Below are positions 33,376 to 42,640 of a DNA stretch of 64,000 nt, piece after piece (position 1 is the first letter of the stretch; each line of letters opens with the position of its first letter). The notes below the pieces were generated by a model that saw only the letters and a program-made list of their open reading frames with translations, had not been told where the DNA came from and did no database searches. Position numbers and translations under genes: made by a program. Source of the DNA: Clostridium estertheticum subsp. estertheticum (GTDB taxonomy: Bacteria > Bacillota > Clostridia > Clostridiales > Clostridiaceae); assembly GCF_001877035.1 (NCBI RefSeq), contig NZ_CP015756.1, positions 3,897,001-3,961,000 of the forward strand, given 5' to 3'.

Positions 33376-35358
33376 CTATAAATCTTTGTTTATAAATACC
33401 CTCATTTCACCTACAGATCGGTTAGCCCAACTATAATATGGAACAAATGTAATTTCACACGCCTCATATATAGGACTTTTTTTATCACTTCTATATAGTT
33501 GTCCCTCCCAACTATCATCTATAATTAGTTTTTTAGCTTTGCTTTTAATTTTACCAACGCCCCCAAGGAGTTTAGAATCAAATTCATATTCATACCTAGA
33601 AGATTTAAGTAGTTTAATTAAATGCAAATTTTCACCATTATCTACTTGCTCTAAGCAGTATATAAAAGGTCCCCTTTGAATTGCAACTTTACCTAAATCA
33701 TCTTTAATATTTGGATTTGCTACTATTTCTTGGATTTCCATATCTAGCTGGATTTCTATTGTATCAAATGTATTCCACTCTCTTAAAATAGAGATATAAC
33801 CATTTACAATTTTATATTCCGCTTTTTCATCGTTAACTTTAACAGAATACGAATAACACCAATCAGGTATTCTAAAAGCCATACTAAAATTACTTGATTT
33901 CTCAATATTTAAAGAAAACTTAATATCGCCAGCCCATGGGTAGTTTGTCTCTTGTTTAATAGAAACTTTATTATTATTTATTAAGATATCAACTTCATTA
34001 GACATATATAAATGTGTATATATTGTGTTATTAAGGTTGGTATAAATGTACTTACCTAAAGAAGTCAATGTTCTTGCAAGGTTAGGAGGACAACATGCAC
34101 ATCCAAACCATTCTGATCTAGTTACCTTTACATGACTTTTGCCTGGATCATTTTTACTAGCTACTGGATCAACTTCTAAGGGGTTTACATAAAAGAAATG
34201 TTTTCCATCAAGTGCCATTCCACTAATAGTAGAATTATATAAACTTCTTTCCATAACATTTCCATATAAACTTAGCGGTTCGTTTTTAAGCATATTAAAA
34301 GCAAAGAATATTAATCCCACCGATGCACAAGTTTCACAATACATTGTGTCATTAGGCAAATCATAGTCAAAAGTGAAGGCTTCCCCTATTACAGTCGAAC
34401 CAATACCTCCTGTTATATACATTCGTTTACTAGTAATATTATTCCATAATTTTGTGCACGCTTCTAGCATTTCTTTATCATTCGTTAAATAAGCTATATC
34501 TGCCATAGCTGTGCACATATACATAAGTCTAACCGAATGTCCTTCAGCAGTTTCTTGCTTAAGAATTGGTTGATGCACTTGAAAATACTTCTGAGGTAAT
34601 TTTCCCATTCCTGGAAGTATAAAAGTTTTATTATTATCATCTTTTAATTGATCTTTAAGAAAATTACTATCTTTACCCCTTTCATATAAAAAGTATTTAC
34701 TTAATTCCAAGTATTTTTTATCTTTAGTTACTGAGTATAGTTTTGCTAAACCAATTTCTACTTCTTCATGACCGTCATATCCATGAATCTTGCCCTCTTC
34801 TGGGCCAAAATATCTATTAATACAATCAGCTAAATTACAAGCAATATCTATTATCTTTCTTTTTCCTGTAACACTATAATAAGCAGCTGCTGCTTCCATA
34901 AAATGACCTGCGCAATATAATTCGTGACTTTCTAGTAGACGTTTAAACATTCTTTCCTTATCATCAATAGTAAAATAAGTATCTAAATATCCATCCTTTT
35001 GTTGAGCGAGTCCTATCAAGTCTATAACGCCATCAGCTATGTTTTCAAGTTCAGAGTTACTATCATTAATCAAAGAATATGAAACAGCCTCTAGCCATTT
35101 ATAAACATCACTATCTTGAAAAACATAGCCATAATGATGACCACTTTTTAGTCCCGCTGCAATTTTAAAATTTTCAATTGCATGACTTTTTTCAATTGGA
35201 ATATTCTCATCATCTCGCTCAGCATCAATTTTTATATTAGCCTCATCATTAAGCACATTCCATTGATATGGAATCATTTCATCTTTAACCAATCTTATAT
35301 ACTTAGACCAAAAATCATCTGTAATAATAATATCTTTTATGTTTATCTCATTTTGCAT
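33376..35358 (-). CDS. Beta-L-arabinofuranosidase, GH127
   Basis: A 660-residue cytoplasmic enzyme of the former DUF1680 family. The zinc/thiol active site of GH127 is intact: CETC at 341-344 (Glu342, Cys344) and CACC at 420-423 (Cys422 nucleophile and Cys423), with the proposed acid Glu326 in STVIGEAFTFDYDLPND. It releases L-arabinose from beta-linked arabinofuranosides such as those on hydroxyproline-rich plant glycoproteins. So the island handles alpha- and beta-linked arabinose. AGGAGG precedes the ATG. It leads a two-gene operon with the GPH symporter and is divergent from an AraC regulator. Confidence 0.93.
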   Translation of the reverse strand: MQNEINIKDIIITDDFWSKYIRLVKDEMIPYQWNVLNDEANIKIDAERDDENIPIEKSHAIENFKIAAGLKSGHHYGYVFQDSDVYKWLEAVSYSLINDSNSELENIADGVIDLIGLAQQKDGYLDTYFTIDDKERMFKRLLESHELYCAGHFMEAAAAYYSVTGKRKIIDIACNLADCINRYFGPEEGKIHGYDGHEEVEIGLAKLYSVTKDKKYLELSKYFLYERGKDSNFLKDQLKDDNNKTFILPGMGKLPQKYFQVHQPILKQETAEGHSVRLMYMCTAMADIAYLTNDKEMLEACTKLWNNITSKRMYITGGIGSTVIGEAFTFDYDLPNDTMYCETCASVGLIFFAFNMLKNEPLSLYGNVMERSLYNSTISGMALDGKHFFYVNPLEVDPVASKNDPGKSHVKVTRSEWFGCACCPPNLARTLTSLGKYIYTNLNNTIYTHLYMSNEVDILINNNKVSIKQETNYPWAGDIKFSLNIEKSSNFSMAFRIPDWCYSYSVKVNDEKAEYKIVNGYISILREWNTFDTIEIQLDMEIQEIVANPNIKDDLGKVAIQRGPFIYCLEQVDNGENLHLIKLLKSSRYEYEFDSKLLGGVGKIKSKAKKLIIDDSWEGQLYRSDKKSPIYEACEITFVPYYSWANRSVGEMRVFINKDL

Positions 35359-35557
35359 TTATTAAACTCCTCCTATATCAATATTTAAGGTATGGTAAAT
35401 ACGACAATCAGTGTCCTTTCTTAGCACCAATTGACATAAGCTTTTTATGGAAGTATAATGTTGATTGTTATTATATGATTGATTTATACGCTAATTATAA
35501 ATCGATTACATTTATCTAACAACTAATAAAATCGTACTTTTGGTGGTGAAATCAGAT

Positions 35558-36496
35558 ATGCTCTATTTTAAGACAAATGTAAGTGTACCTCTCTCTTATT
35601 ACAAATCTGGTCAATTTATATGCGAAAAAAATTGGCAGCATAAATCTTTTATTCTAGAAAATGACTATGAAATTATCATTGGAATTAAAGGAATCATTTA
35701 TATTAAACAAAATGAGGATAAGTATGAAGTAAATCCAGGTGATGTTTTATTTTTACTCCCAGGTATGTTACATTCCGGATATGCACCCTCAGATGAGGGT
35801 AGTAGTTTTTACTGGCTTCATTTTTTATGTACTTCAAATGAGATAATATTAACTAAATCTGAGATCTATCAAGAAATCATTTCAATATTAAATACGGAAA
35901 GTTTACATGAAGATATTTTATTGCCAACTTTTTTATCATTAATTGATACTGGAAAAGTGTTCATTTACATAAAACAAATTTTACATATAGCTAATTCACT
36001 GTATTATACACATTTATCAACTGATTATTTAGTATCTGAACTTGCCATAGAATTAACTCAACAATTTATAAACTCATTTAGTTTGTCAGTAACAAAAGAA
36101 AATTCAGTAAATAAAAGATTTTTTCAAATATTAGAATGGATAAGAGTAAATGTTACTAAAGACATATCTGTGCAAATGGTAGCTAAGAAGTCTAATTTTA
36201 GTGCCGATCATCTAACGAGATTATTCAAAAAACATATTGGAATGAGTACTCTTCAATATATAAATAGTATTAAGATAAATAAAGCAAAAGAACTATTATT
36301 GAACTCAGAAAAAAGCATTAAAGAAATCTCTTATACTTTATGTTTTAAAGATGATAAATATTTCATGAAATTATTTAAGAAATATGAAGGAATAACTCCG
36401 ACTCAATATAGAGACGCATACCCTAAAACTTATATTAACACAGATTCATCTGATCCACTCATCCCTTTGCCTAGTTATTTATCACATAATAAGTAA
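35558..36496 (+). CDS. AraC family regulator with cupin sensor domain
   Basis: About 312 residues. The N-terminal half is a cupin (IIGIKGIIYIKQNEDKYEVNPGDVLFLLPGMLHSG), the sugar-sensing part. The C-terminal 100 residues are two AraC helix-turn-helix motifs (VQMVAKKSNFSADHLTRLFKK and IKEISYTLCFKDDKYFMKLFKKYEGITPTQYR). It lies divergent from the GH127-GPH operon and most likely activates it in response to arabinose or a beta-arabinoside. I place the start at ATG 35558 with GGTGGTG eight bases before it; the TTG and GTG codons upstream fall inside that site. Confidence 0.88.
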   Translation: MLYFKTNVSVPLSYYKSGQFICEKNWQHKSFILENDYEIIIGIKGIIYIKQNEDKYEVNPGDVLFLLPGMLHSGYAPSDEGSSFYWLHFLCTSNEIILTKSEIYQEIISILNTESLHEDILLPTFLSLIDTGKVFIYIKQILHIANSLYYTHLSTDYLVSELAIELTQQFINSFSLSVTKENSVNKRFFQILEWIRVNVTKDISVQMVAKKSNFSADHLTRLFKKHIGMSTLQYINSIKINKAKELLLNSEKSIKEISYTLCFKDDKYFMKLFKKYEGITPTQYRDAYPKTYINTDSSDPLIPLPSYLSHNK

Positions 36497-36756
36497 AACA
36501 AATGTCTTATGACTCTACTATACAATCAAGTAACCGTCTATATTTCACCCTCTTCATAAGTAGTTGCAATATAAAATAACCTATAGAATAGACAGTGTAA
36601 AGTCTACCTATAGGCTAATTTATGTTAAGTTGAATGCTAAACTTTGAATTTAAGTAGTTCCCCATAATATTCTGCGAAAATAGTATTATTAAATTCATTA
36701 TAAAAATTGCATTTGAACGAGCTTTAGCAATTATAGTAATATATACTGCCCCTTTG
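36497..36756. other. Convergent intergenic region with weak hairpin
   Basis: Contains CCTATAG (36580-36586) and CTATAGG (36608-36614) with inner TAGAC/GTCTA pairing. It lacks a U tract on the plus strand but runs into TTATTTTAT on the minus strand. A weak terminator at best; nothing else recognised. Confidence 0.4.
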
Positions 36757-38556
36757 TTACATTTCTTTCTCGAGCATCCCTAATAATTCATCAAATCTTT
36801 TTATAGTATCTTCTAAAGGTTTTGGTGATGACATATCTACCCCTGCCTTTTTAAGTATATTTATTGGATAATCACTTCCACCACTCTTTAAGAAACCTAT
36901 ATATCTTTCTACAGCACTTGCTCCCTCGTTAGTTATCATTTTACTGAAAGAATTAGCAGCTGCAAAACCTGTAGTATATTGGTATACATAAAAATCATTA
37001 TAAAAATGAGGAATTCTTGACCATTCCATATCTATTCCTGCATCCACTACCATATCAGGTCCAAAATATTTCACATTTAAATCATGATAAATTTTACATA
37101 AGTCCTCTGGAGACAACGGATTACCCTGTTCAATCTTTTCATGCGTTACCTTTTCGAATTCTGCAAACATGCACTGTCTAAATACTGTAGTTCTTATTCC
37201 CTCTAATTGTTGATTTATTAGGAATAATTTCTTTTTTTTATCATTCTCATTTTTAATTTGATAATCTATTAATAAACATTCATTAGTTATAGATGCAACC
37301 TCTGCGCAAAATAACTCATACCCTGAATATATATATGGTTGAGTCTTTCTTGAATAATATGAATGAATAGAGTGTCCCATTTCGTGAACAAGCGTGGATA
37401 CATCATTTAATTGATAATTATAATTCAAAAGCACGTATGGCATACTATCAAAACAGCCCCAAGAATACGCTCCTGAGCGTTTACCTTTATTTTGGAATAC
37501 ATCTACCCATCCCTCATTAATGCCTTCTTTGAAGATGTCTAAATACTCTTGTCCTAGTGGTTTAATACCCTCGAGTGCTATTTTAACTGCGTCTTCATAT
37601 TCAATATGATTTTCCTCTGCATCAATTATAGGCACATATAAATCGTACATATGCATTTCATCAAGCCCTAGAAGCTTCTTCTTAATGCTTACATACCTAT
37701 GAAGAGAGGATAAATTGTTATTTATAGTATCAACTACATTATCGTAAACCTCCACTGGAATATTATTAGGTTTTAAAGAACTTTCAAGTGCACATGAATA
37801 ATTTCTTGTTTTTGCATTAAATATAAAGTTCTTTATCGAAGATGTTAAAGATGCTGTTAAAGTATTACTAAATCCTTTATATGTTGAAAATAATGTTTCA
37901 AAAGCATCTTTTCTTACCCTTCTATCCTTTGATTTTATAAAATTGCTATAGTTCCCTTCAGTTAATTCGACCTCATTACCCTTTTCATCCTTTATACACG
38001 GAAATGTCATGTCTGCATTTGTAAGCATTCCAAATATATTTCCTGGCGCACTTAAACAATCACTAACAGACGCCAAAAGCTTTTCTGCCTCTGCACTTAG
38101 TGTATGGTCCTTTTGACTTATAATATCTGATAAATAAAATTTATATAGTTTAAGCTTTGGAACCTTAACTATTGCCTCATCAACTGCTCTCTCAGGTAAT
38201 GATAATAACTCAGGAATAAAAAATGCAGTTGCACTAGAAACTTCTGCGCCATATGTATCAATCTTATTCTTAAGAACTTGAAATTCAGCCTTGCCTGTAT
38301 CCTCGTCTCCTCTTAAATGTGCATACACAAGCAATTTATCTAAAAGTCTTTCAATTTCTACGTTGCTTTCTAAAAATGATAATAACTCCTCAGGGATACT
38401 TAGTTTACCTGAGAATTTTTTCATATTTGGTACTTTAGCCTTTAGTATTTCAAAATCCTTTTCCCAGACTGACGAATTCTCATATATTTTTTCAACATTC
38501 CACTTATACTTACTATCGACTTGATCTCTCGTTTTAAGTTTTTGTACTTCACTCAC
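36757..38556 (-). CDS. pepF: Oligoendopeptidase F (M3B metallopeptidase)
   Basis: A 599-residue cytoplasmic zinc peptidase that cuts oligopeptides of about 7-17 residues. The zinc motif HEMGH starts at His391 (VHEMGHSIHSYYS) and the third ligand Glu follows in GYELFCAEVASITNE. The N-terminal lid domain (DQVDSKYKWNVEKIY) and the C-terminal DFYVYQYTTGFAAANSF are also typical. Length normal. It starts with GTG after AGAGGGAAA. No neighbours are clearly linked. It may function in peptide nutrition or turnover of signal-peptide fragments. Confidence 0.95.
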   Translation of the reverse strand: MSEVQKLKTRDQVDSKYKWNVEKIYENSSVWEKDFEILKAKVPNMKKFSGKLSIPEELLSFLESNVEIERLLDKLLVYAHLRGDEDTGKAEFQVLKNKIDTYGAEVSSATAFFIPELLSLPERAVDEAIVKVPKLKLYKFYLSDIISQKDHTLSAEAEKLLASVSDCLSAPGNIFGMLTNADMTFPCIKDEKGNEVELTEGNYSNFIKSKDRRVRKDAFETLFSTYKGFSNTLTASLTSSIKNFIFNAKTRNYSCALESSLKPNNIPVEVYDNVVDTINNNLSSLHRYVSIKKKLLGLDEMHMYDLYVPIIDAEENHIEYEDAVKIALEGIKPLGQEYLDIFKEGINEGWVDVFQNKGKRSGAYSWGCFDSMPYVLLNYNYQLNDVSTLVHEMGHSIHSYYSRKTQPYIYSGYELFCAEVASITNECLLIDYQIKNENDKKKKLFLINQQLEGIRTTVFRQCMFAEFEKVTHEKIEQGNPLSPEDLCKIYHDLNVKYFGPDMVVDAGIDMEWSRIPHFYNDFYVYQYTTGFAAANSFSKMITNEGASAVERYIGFLKSGGSDYPINILKKAGVDMSSPKPLEDTIKRFDELLGMLEKEM

Positions 38557-38760
38557 TAAAATTTCCCTCTTTCATTTTTTGAATTAAAACTAACTTTGGT
38601 AGATTAATCTATATAAAATAAAAAACAACATAATATATTTATATTATCCTATAATTGAAAAAATAACCATACACTAGTAAACTATAATAATAACTTGTTG
38701 CTTATTTCCACTCACACAACAACTATATTTATAAATTTTTTTATTTTTTTATATTTAATA

Positions 38761-38788
38761 TTGATCTGTAATATTTATACAGTATAAT
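38761..38788 (+). promoter_or_regulatory. Orphan plus-strand promoter-like sequence
   Basis: TTGATC, 16 bases, TATAAT, in a 494-bp gap where both neighbouring genes are on the minus strand. A dyad TTTTATCAT/ATGATAAAA (38800-38823) starts at about +6 and the hairpin 38914-38952 could end the transcript. A short RNA of about 150 bases is possible but unproven. Confidence 0.35.
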
Positions 38789-38913
38789 GCTTTTGCTGTT
38801 TTTATCATCATACTATGATAAAATAATAAAAGGTTGTTCTGTTTTTTGTACAAGCCATCAAAATTAGTCACTGATATATTACATATATTCTCTTTTTCTT
38901 AGATTATACTAAC

Positions 38914-38952
38914 AAAAGTACATGTTTGAGCGCATGCGAGTTTGTACTTTTT
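38914..38952. terminator. Hairpin downstream of the lysophospholipase gene
   Basis: AAAAGTACA pairs with TGTACTTTT around a 20-base loop that contains the palindrome CGCATGCG; T tracts on both strands. It could end the minus-strand lipase transcript about 100 bases after its stop codon. Confidence 0.6.
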
Positions 38953-38985
38953 AGTAGCTGCAAACAAAATAGATTTTAGAATTAC

Positions 38986-39047
38986 TTAGCGAAGTGAAAG
39001 CATTGGAGCAATATATACTTTTAGTTAAAGCATAATCTATGAAAAAG
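38986..39047. repeat. 62-bp direct repeat, copy 1
   Basis: Starts TTAGCGAAGTGAAAGCATT and ends ATAATCTATGAAAAAG. 59 of 62 bases are identical to copy 2 at 40135-40196. It lies four bases from the stop codon of the lysophospholipase gene. CTAACAAAAGTA also occurs upstream of both copies (38909 and 40075). Function unknown. Confidence 0.85.
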
Positions 39048-39050
39048 TGC

Positions 39051-39980
39051 TTAGATTAAATGTGCATTAATCCATTTTATTATATCATTAGTTACTTCAT
39101 CTTTATTGATTTCATGAAGCATTTCATGGCGTCCATCTTTATAAAGTTTATAAGTCAGATCCCGAGCGCCATGTTTCTCATAAGTCTTAGAAAGTTTTAA
39201 AGCCCCTTTCCCATTTTTTCCTACAGGGTCCTTATCTCCTCCAAAAATATATATAGGTAAATTATTAGGAATATTTTTAATCTCCCTCGCATTTGCTGCA
39301 CTCTTAAGTCCACTTAAAAAATCATAGAAAAAGCCCGCTGTAAAAATCGCGCCACAGTATGGATTTTCTATATATTTATCCACTTCTTTGTTGTCCCTAC
39401 TTAGCCAATCAAAGAGTGTTCTATTTGGTTTAAAAAAATTATTATTACTTCCAAAAATCAATTTATTTAAATTAATGCTTTTAGCATTTCTTCCCTTTCT
39501 TATAATTTCCACTTTTGATGCTATTCTTCCTATATCAACAATAATCCCCCGCTTGCCGCAAGTCCCGGTAAGAATAGCACCCTTTAATTCATTTCCATAT
39601 AAACAAATATATCTTTGTGTTAAGAAGGATCCCATACTATGCCCGAATAAAAATATAGGTAAAATCATATTTTCTTCTTTAATAATATTATTTAATCTAC
39701 GCATGTCCTCAACCATTGAATTAAAGCCATCCTCACCTAATTCTCCTAAAATCTCTAGTTTACCCGCAGTTTCCCCATGACCCCTATGATCATTAGCATA
39801 AACAATAAATCCATTTCGTGTTAAATTGCTTGCAAAATCTTCATACCTAGATGCTGTTTCCGCCATTCCATGTGCTAATTGAACCACACCCTTAACCTTC
39901 ATATCCACATCCGGCATCCATTTGTATACAAATATTTCTAAACCATCCTTACCCTCAAACGTAAAATTTTCTGATATCAT
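39051..39980 (-). CDS. Alpha/beta hydrolase, lysophospholipase/monoacylglycerol lipase family
   Basis: A 309-residue serine hydrolase. QLAHGMAETASRYEDFA is the oxyanion-hole region and ANDHRGHGET follows. The nucleophile elbow is GHSMG with Ser115, the acid Asp is in IFGGDKDPVG, and the catalytic His in DGRHEMLHE. This pattern is that of the PldB/monoglyceride lipase group, which removes acyl chains from lysophospholipids or monoglycerides. No signal peptide. ATG with GGGGGAGAG upstream. The gene is bracketed by two nearly identical 62-bp direct repeats in the same orientation, which is unusual. Confidence 0.9.
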   Translation of the reverse strand: MISENFTFEGKDGLEIFVYKWMPDVDMKVKGVVQLAHGMAETASRYEDFASNLTRNGFIVYANDHRGHGETAGKLEILGELGEDGFNSMVEDMRRLNNIIKEENMILPIFLFGHSMGSFLTQRYICLYGNELKGAILTGTCGKRGIIVDIGRIASKVEIIRKGRNAKSINLNKLIFGSNNNFFKPNRTLFDWLSRDNKEVDKYIENPYCGAIFTAGFFYDFLSGLKSAANAREIKNIPNNLPIYIFGGDKDPVGKNGKGALKLSKTYEKHGARDLTYKLYKDGRHEMLHEINKDEVTNDIIKWINAHLI

Positions 39981-40134
39981 ACTCTCCCCCCTATTATTTT
40001 ATTCTTACATTAAATAATATTTTTATGTTGAGAAATAACTCTGCAAAGTAAAAATTACTTTTTCATGAATTGTTCTAACAAAAGTATATGTTGTGTAGAA
40101 TGTATTTGAACTAGCCTAGTAATTCTTAATTTAT

Positions 40135-40196
40135 TTAGCGAAGTGAAAGCATTAGAGCAATATATGCTTTTAGTTATAGCATAATCTATGAAAAAG
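40135..40196. repeat. 62-bp direct repeat, copy 2
   Basis: Second copy, same orientation as 38986-39047, differing at three positions. It contains the dyad AAAGCAT/ATGCTTT around ten bases. It lies about 155 bases before the start of the lysophospholipase gene. Confidence 0.85.
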
Positions 40197-40223
40197 ATTA
40201 TATTATACTTTTAAATACAAAAA

Positions 40224-40270
40224 AGCCACACTAATTAAATCTACTACTTAATAGACTTGATAGTGTGGCT
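40224..40270. terminator. Bidirectional terminator-like hairpin
   Basis: AGCCACACTA pairs with TAGTGTGGCT around a 27-base loop, with T runs on both strands. It probably ends the minus-strand gene at 40411. Confidence 0.7.
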
Positions 40271-40410
40271 CTCATTTTTTTTAGCCATATTTCATGTTTC
40301 ATATTTACTCTCAATAAAATTATATCACTAAAATACATATTTGAAAAGTAATATTACACAATTCTGAAAATTAATATTACATTAAACTATCTTTTTAAAC
40401 ATATTCATCC

Positions 40411-40773
40411 TTATTTCTCTAAGACCTTATATTCAACCTCTATATATTTATCCTCATCATAAAATTCATCAGTTTGTCCATAAATCTTAACGTTTGTATT
40501 TATCGCATTTTCAGCAATATATTTTGCAGTATGCACCGTAACATCAATGGTTTTATCTATTAGAACCGCTGTTACTGCTCCTGCTATTTTAGAAGTTTTC
40601 GAAGCTACCCTACCAAGTATAACACTATACTTCTTCGTATTTTTAGCCAATTTATCCTTACCTGAAATTCCTGCAATAGAAGATATGACATTTCCTGTTA
40701 GTTCAATACCCAATTCTGCAGTATTACCAACTAATTTTGAAGCATCATATACCACTTTTCCAATAATTGTCAT
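40411..40773 (-). CDS. Hypothetical helical protein
   Basis: A 120-residue protein I do not recognise. It is rich in Ala, Ile, Lys and Val, probably mostly helical and weakly amphipathic (SKLVGNTAELGIELTGNVIS, VASKTSKIAGAVTAVLIDKT), with an acidic C-terminus (YDEDKYIEVEYKVLEK). No signal peptide, no cysteine and no clear membrane segment, although the central ILGRVAS...AVTAVLI stretch could lie on a membrane. The ATG has AGGTGTGGTG before it. Single gene with its own terminator downstream. Function unknown. Confidence 0.7.
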   Translation of the reverse strand: MTIIGKVVYDASKLVGNTAELGIELTGNVISSIAGISGKDKLAKNTKKYSVILGRVASKTSKIAGAVTAVLIDKTIDVTVHTAKYIAENAINTNVKIYGQTDEFYDEDKYIEVEYKVLEK

Positions 40774-40963
40774 AAAATCACCACACCTATATTAATACTC
40801 TTATAATTATTATACCATATTATTATAGAATTATTACTAATCTATTTGGTAAAAATTATAAAGTCTTTTTAACAAACATTCAAGACTATATAAATCTTTT
40901 AAGATATTGTATAATATATAATGTTATATAAAAACAAGAGACAAAATATAGAGGTGAAAATAC

Positions 40964-41566
40964 ATGATAAAAACCATATTTAAAGGTAGCGCAATGTTAA
41001 ATCCCGTTCCCGTAGTATTAATTACATCAAAAAATAAAGAAGGTAAAATAAATGTTTTTACAGTAGCGTGGATAGGAATGGCTTGTACAAAACCGCCGAT
41101 GATAACTGTAGCTATAAGGCCTGAGAGACTTTCCTATGATTACATAAAAGAAAGTGGTGACTTTGTAGTAAATCTGCCTACATCAAAAATGACTCGTGAA
41201 GTTGATTATTGCGGAGTCCGTTCTGGTAAACAAGTAGATAAGATCCATGAGATGAACTTCACTATGGACAACGCAAAAGATGTCATAGCACCAATAATAT
41301 CTGATTGCCCCATATCTTTAGAGTGCAAAGTTAAAAGCATTACCCCTTTGGGTACACATGATTTATTTTTAGCTGAAATAGTAAATACTCATGTTGATAA
41401 TACTTTAATAGATGATCTTGGAAAAATACACTTTGAAATGGCAGACCTCATTACTTATTCTCATGGGGAATATTTTAGTGTTAATTCTAAACCTTTAGGT
41501 AAATTTGGTTACTCAGTTCAGAAAAAAACAAAACCAAAGAAAAGTAAACATAAAAATAAAGCCTGA
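40964..41566 (+). CDS. Flavin reductase-like FMN-binding protein
   Basis: A 200-residue split-barrel flavoprotein. It has MLNPVPVVLITSK near the start, the FMN-binding FTVAWIGMACTKPPM, AIRPERLSYDYIKESGDFVVN and CKVKSITPLGTHDLFLAEI. Close relatives in anaerobes are called flavoredoxin or flavin reductase and transfer electrons using FMN; the partner is unknown. The last 15 residues are a lysine-rich tail (KKTKPKKSKHKNK). AGAGGTGA precedes the ATG. The terminator stem overlaps the last codons. Confidence 0.9.
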   Translation: MIKTIFKGSAMLNPVPVVLITSKNKEGKINVFTVAWIGMACTKPPMITVAIRPERLSYDYIKESGDFVVNLPTSKMTREVDYCGVRSGKQVDKIHEMNFTMDNAKDVIAPIISDCPISLECKVKSITPLGTHDLFLAEIVNTHVDNTLIDDLGKIHFEMADLITYSHGEYFSVNSKPLGKFGYSVQKKTKPKKSKHKNKA

Positions 41567-41585
41567 TTTCTCAGACTTTATTTTT
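41553..41585. terminator. Terminator overlapping the flavin reductase stop codon
   Basis: AAAATAAAGCCTGA pairs with TCAGACTTTATTTT around a four-base loop, with T tracts on both strands. It serves this gene and the convergent SPFH gene. Confidence 0.78.
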
Positions 41586-41602
41586 ATATCTATTTTTATT
41601 CA

Positions 41603-42610
41603 TTATTTATTTGGCATTGATTTGTTTGGTATTGCTTTGTTTTGTATTTCTTTAGTAGGTATTACTTTATTTTCAGATTTCTTATCCATTCTTAACATTT
41701 CGCCTATTGCTGATATACTACCAAAACTTGATAATATTTCATTTGGAAGAATAAGCTTATTAGCTGGATTTTTAGACATTTCTGTAAGAGCTTCTATCTG
41801 TTTTAATGCTATTACAGTTTCATTTGTACCTGACTCAATTATTGCTGTATTCACTTTTCTTATAGCACCTGCTTCTGCAATTGCAATGGTCTCTATAGCC
41901 CTTGCTTTACCTTCTGCTTCTAAAAGTTGTGATTCTTTAAGTCCTTCTGCACGTCTAATATTTGCTTGCTTTTCAGCTTCAGCATTTAATATTTGAGCTT
42001 GCTTATGTCCTTCTGCTCTTTCAATTTGACTTTGTTTTTCGCCTTCTGCTGTAAGAATAAACGCTCTCTTATCTCTCTCTGCTCTCATTTGTTTTTCCAT
42101 AGCTTGTTGAATCTCACTTGGTGGAACAATGTTTTTAATTTCTACAGATAAAATCTTTATTCCATAAGCATCTGTAATTTCATCAATTATTTCAAGAAGC
42201 TTAGAATTTATTCTATCTCTTCCTGATAATACATCATCGAGTGTCATGTCTCCAACAATATTTCTCATATTAGTAATAGTTGAATACACAATACCTGATT
42301 TATAATCCTCAATATTATACACTGCATCTCTTGAATTAATAACCTTATAAAATATAACATTATCAATTGATATATTTACATTATCTTTAGTTATAACATT
42401 CTGTGGTTGTATGTCGAGTATTTGTTGCTTAGTAGAAATTTTTCTTCTAACGAAATCTGCAAATACAATTGTAAAATGCCAACCTGGCTCTAATATCCTA
42501 TGAAACTGACCAAATCTTTCTATTAGAACTACATACCCAGTATTAACAATCTTAATAGATGTTAAAATCATAACGACAATTAGTAACAATAAAATCAAAC
42601 CTATAATCAT
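41603..42610 (-). CDS. qmcA: SPFH/stomatin-like membrane protein
   Basis: A 335-residue band-7 protein. One N-terminal membrane segment (IIGLILLLLIVVMILTSI) is followed by the SPFH domain (about 30-190: VVLIERFGQFHRILEPGWHF, LDIQPQNVITKDNV, DDVLSGRDRINSKL) and then a long Ala/Glu coiled coil (AEGEKQSQIERAEGHKQAQI). Such proteins form ring-like membrane scaffolds, often with an NfeD partner, which is encoded just upstream here. The C-terminus carries an odd five-residue repeat (NKVIP-TKEIQ-NKAIP-NKSMP-NK). AGGAGG before the ATG. Confidence 0.92.
   Translation of the reverse strand: MIIGLILLLLIVVMILTSIKIVNTGYVVLIERFGQFHRILEPGWHFTIVFADFVRRKISTKQQILDIQPQNVITKDNVNISIDNVIFYKVINSRDAVYNIEDYKSGIVYSTITNMRNIVGDMTLDDVLSGRDRINSKLLEIIDEITDAYGIKILSVEIKNIVPPSEIQQAMEKQMRAERDKRAFILTAEGEKQSQIERAEGHKQAQILNAEAEKQANIRRAEGLKESQLLEAEGKARAIETIAIAEAGAIRKVNTAIIESGTNETVIALKQIEALTEMSKNPANKLILPNEILSSFGSISAIGEMLRMDKKSENKVIPTKEIQNKAIPNKSMPNK
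41605..41670. repeat. Degenerate 15-bp tandem repeats at the 3' end of the SPFH gene
   Basis: About four imperfect copies of a 15-bp unit (TTTGTTTGGTATTGC type on the plus strand) encode the C-terminal pentapeptide repeat. The copies remain in frame. Confidence 0.7.
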
Positions 42611-42640
42611 AATAAATTCCTCCTAAAATTTTAATATAAC

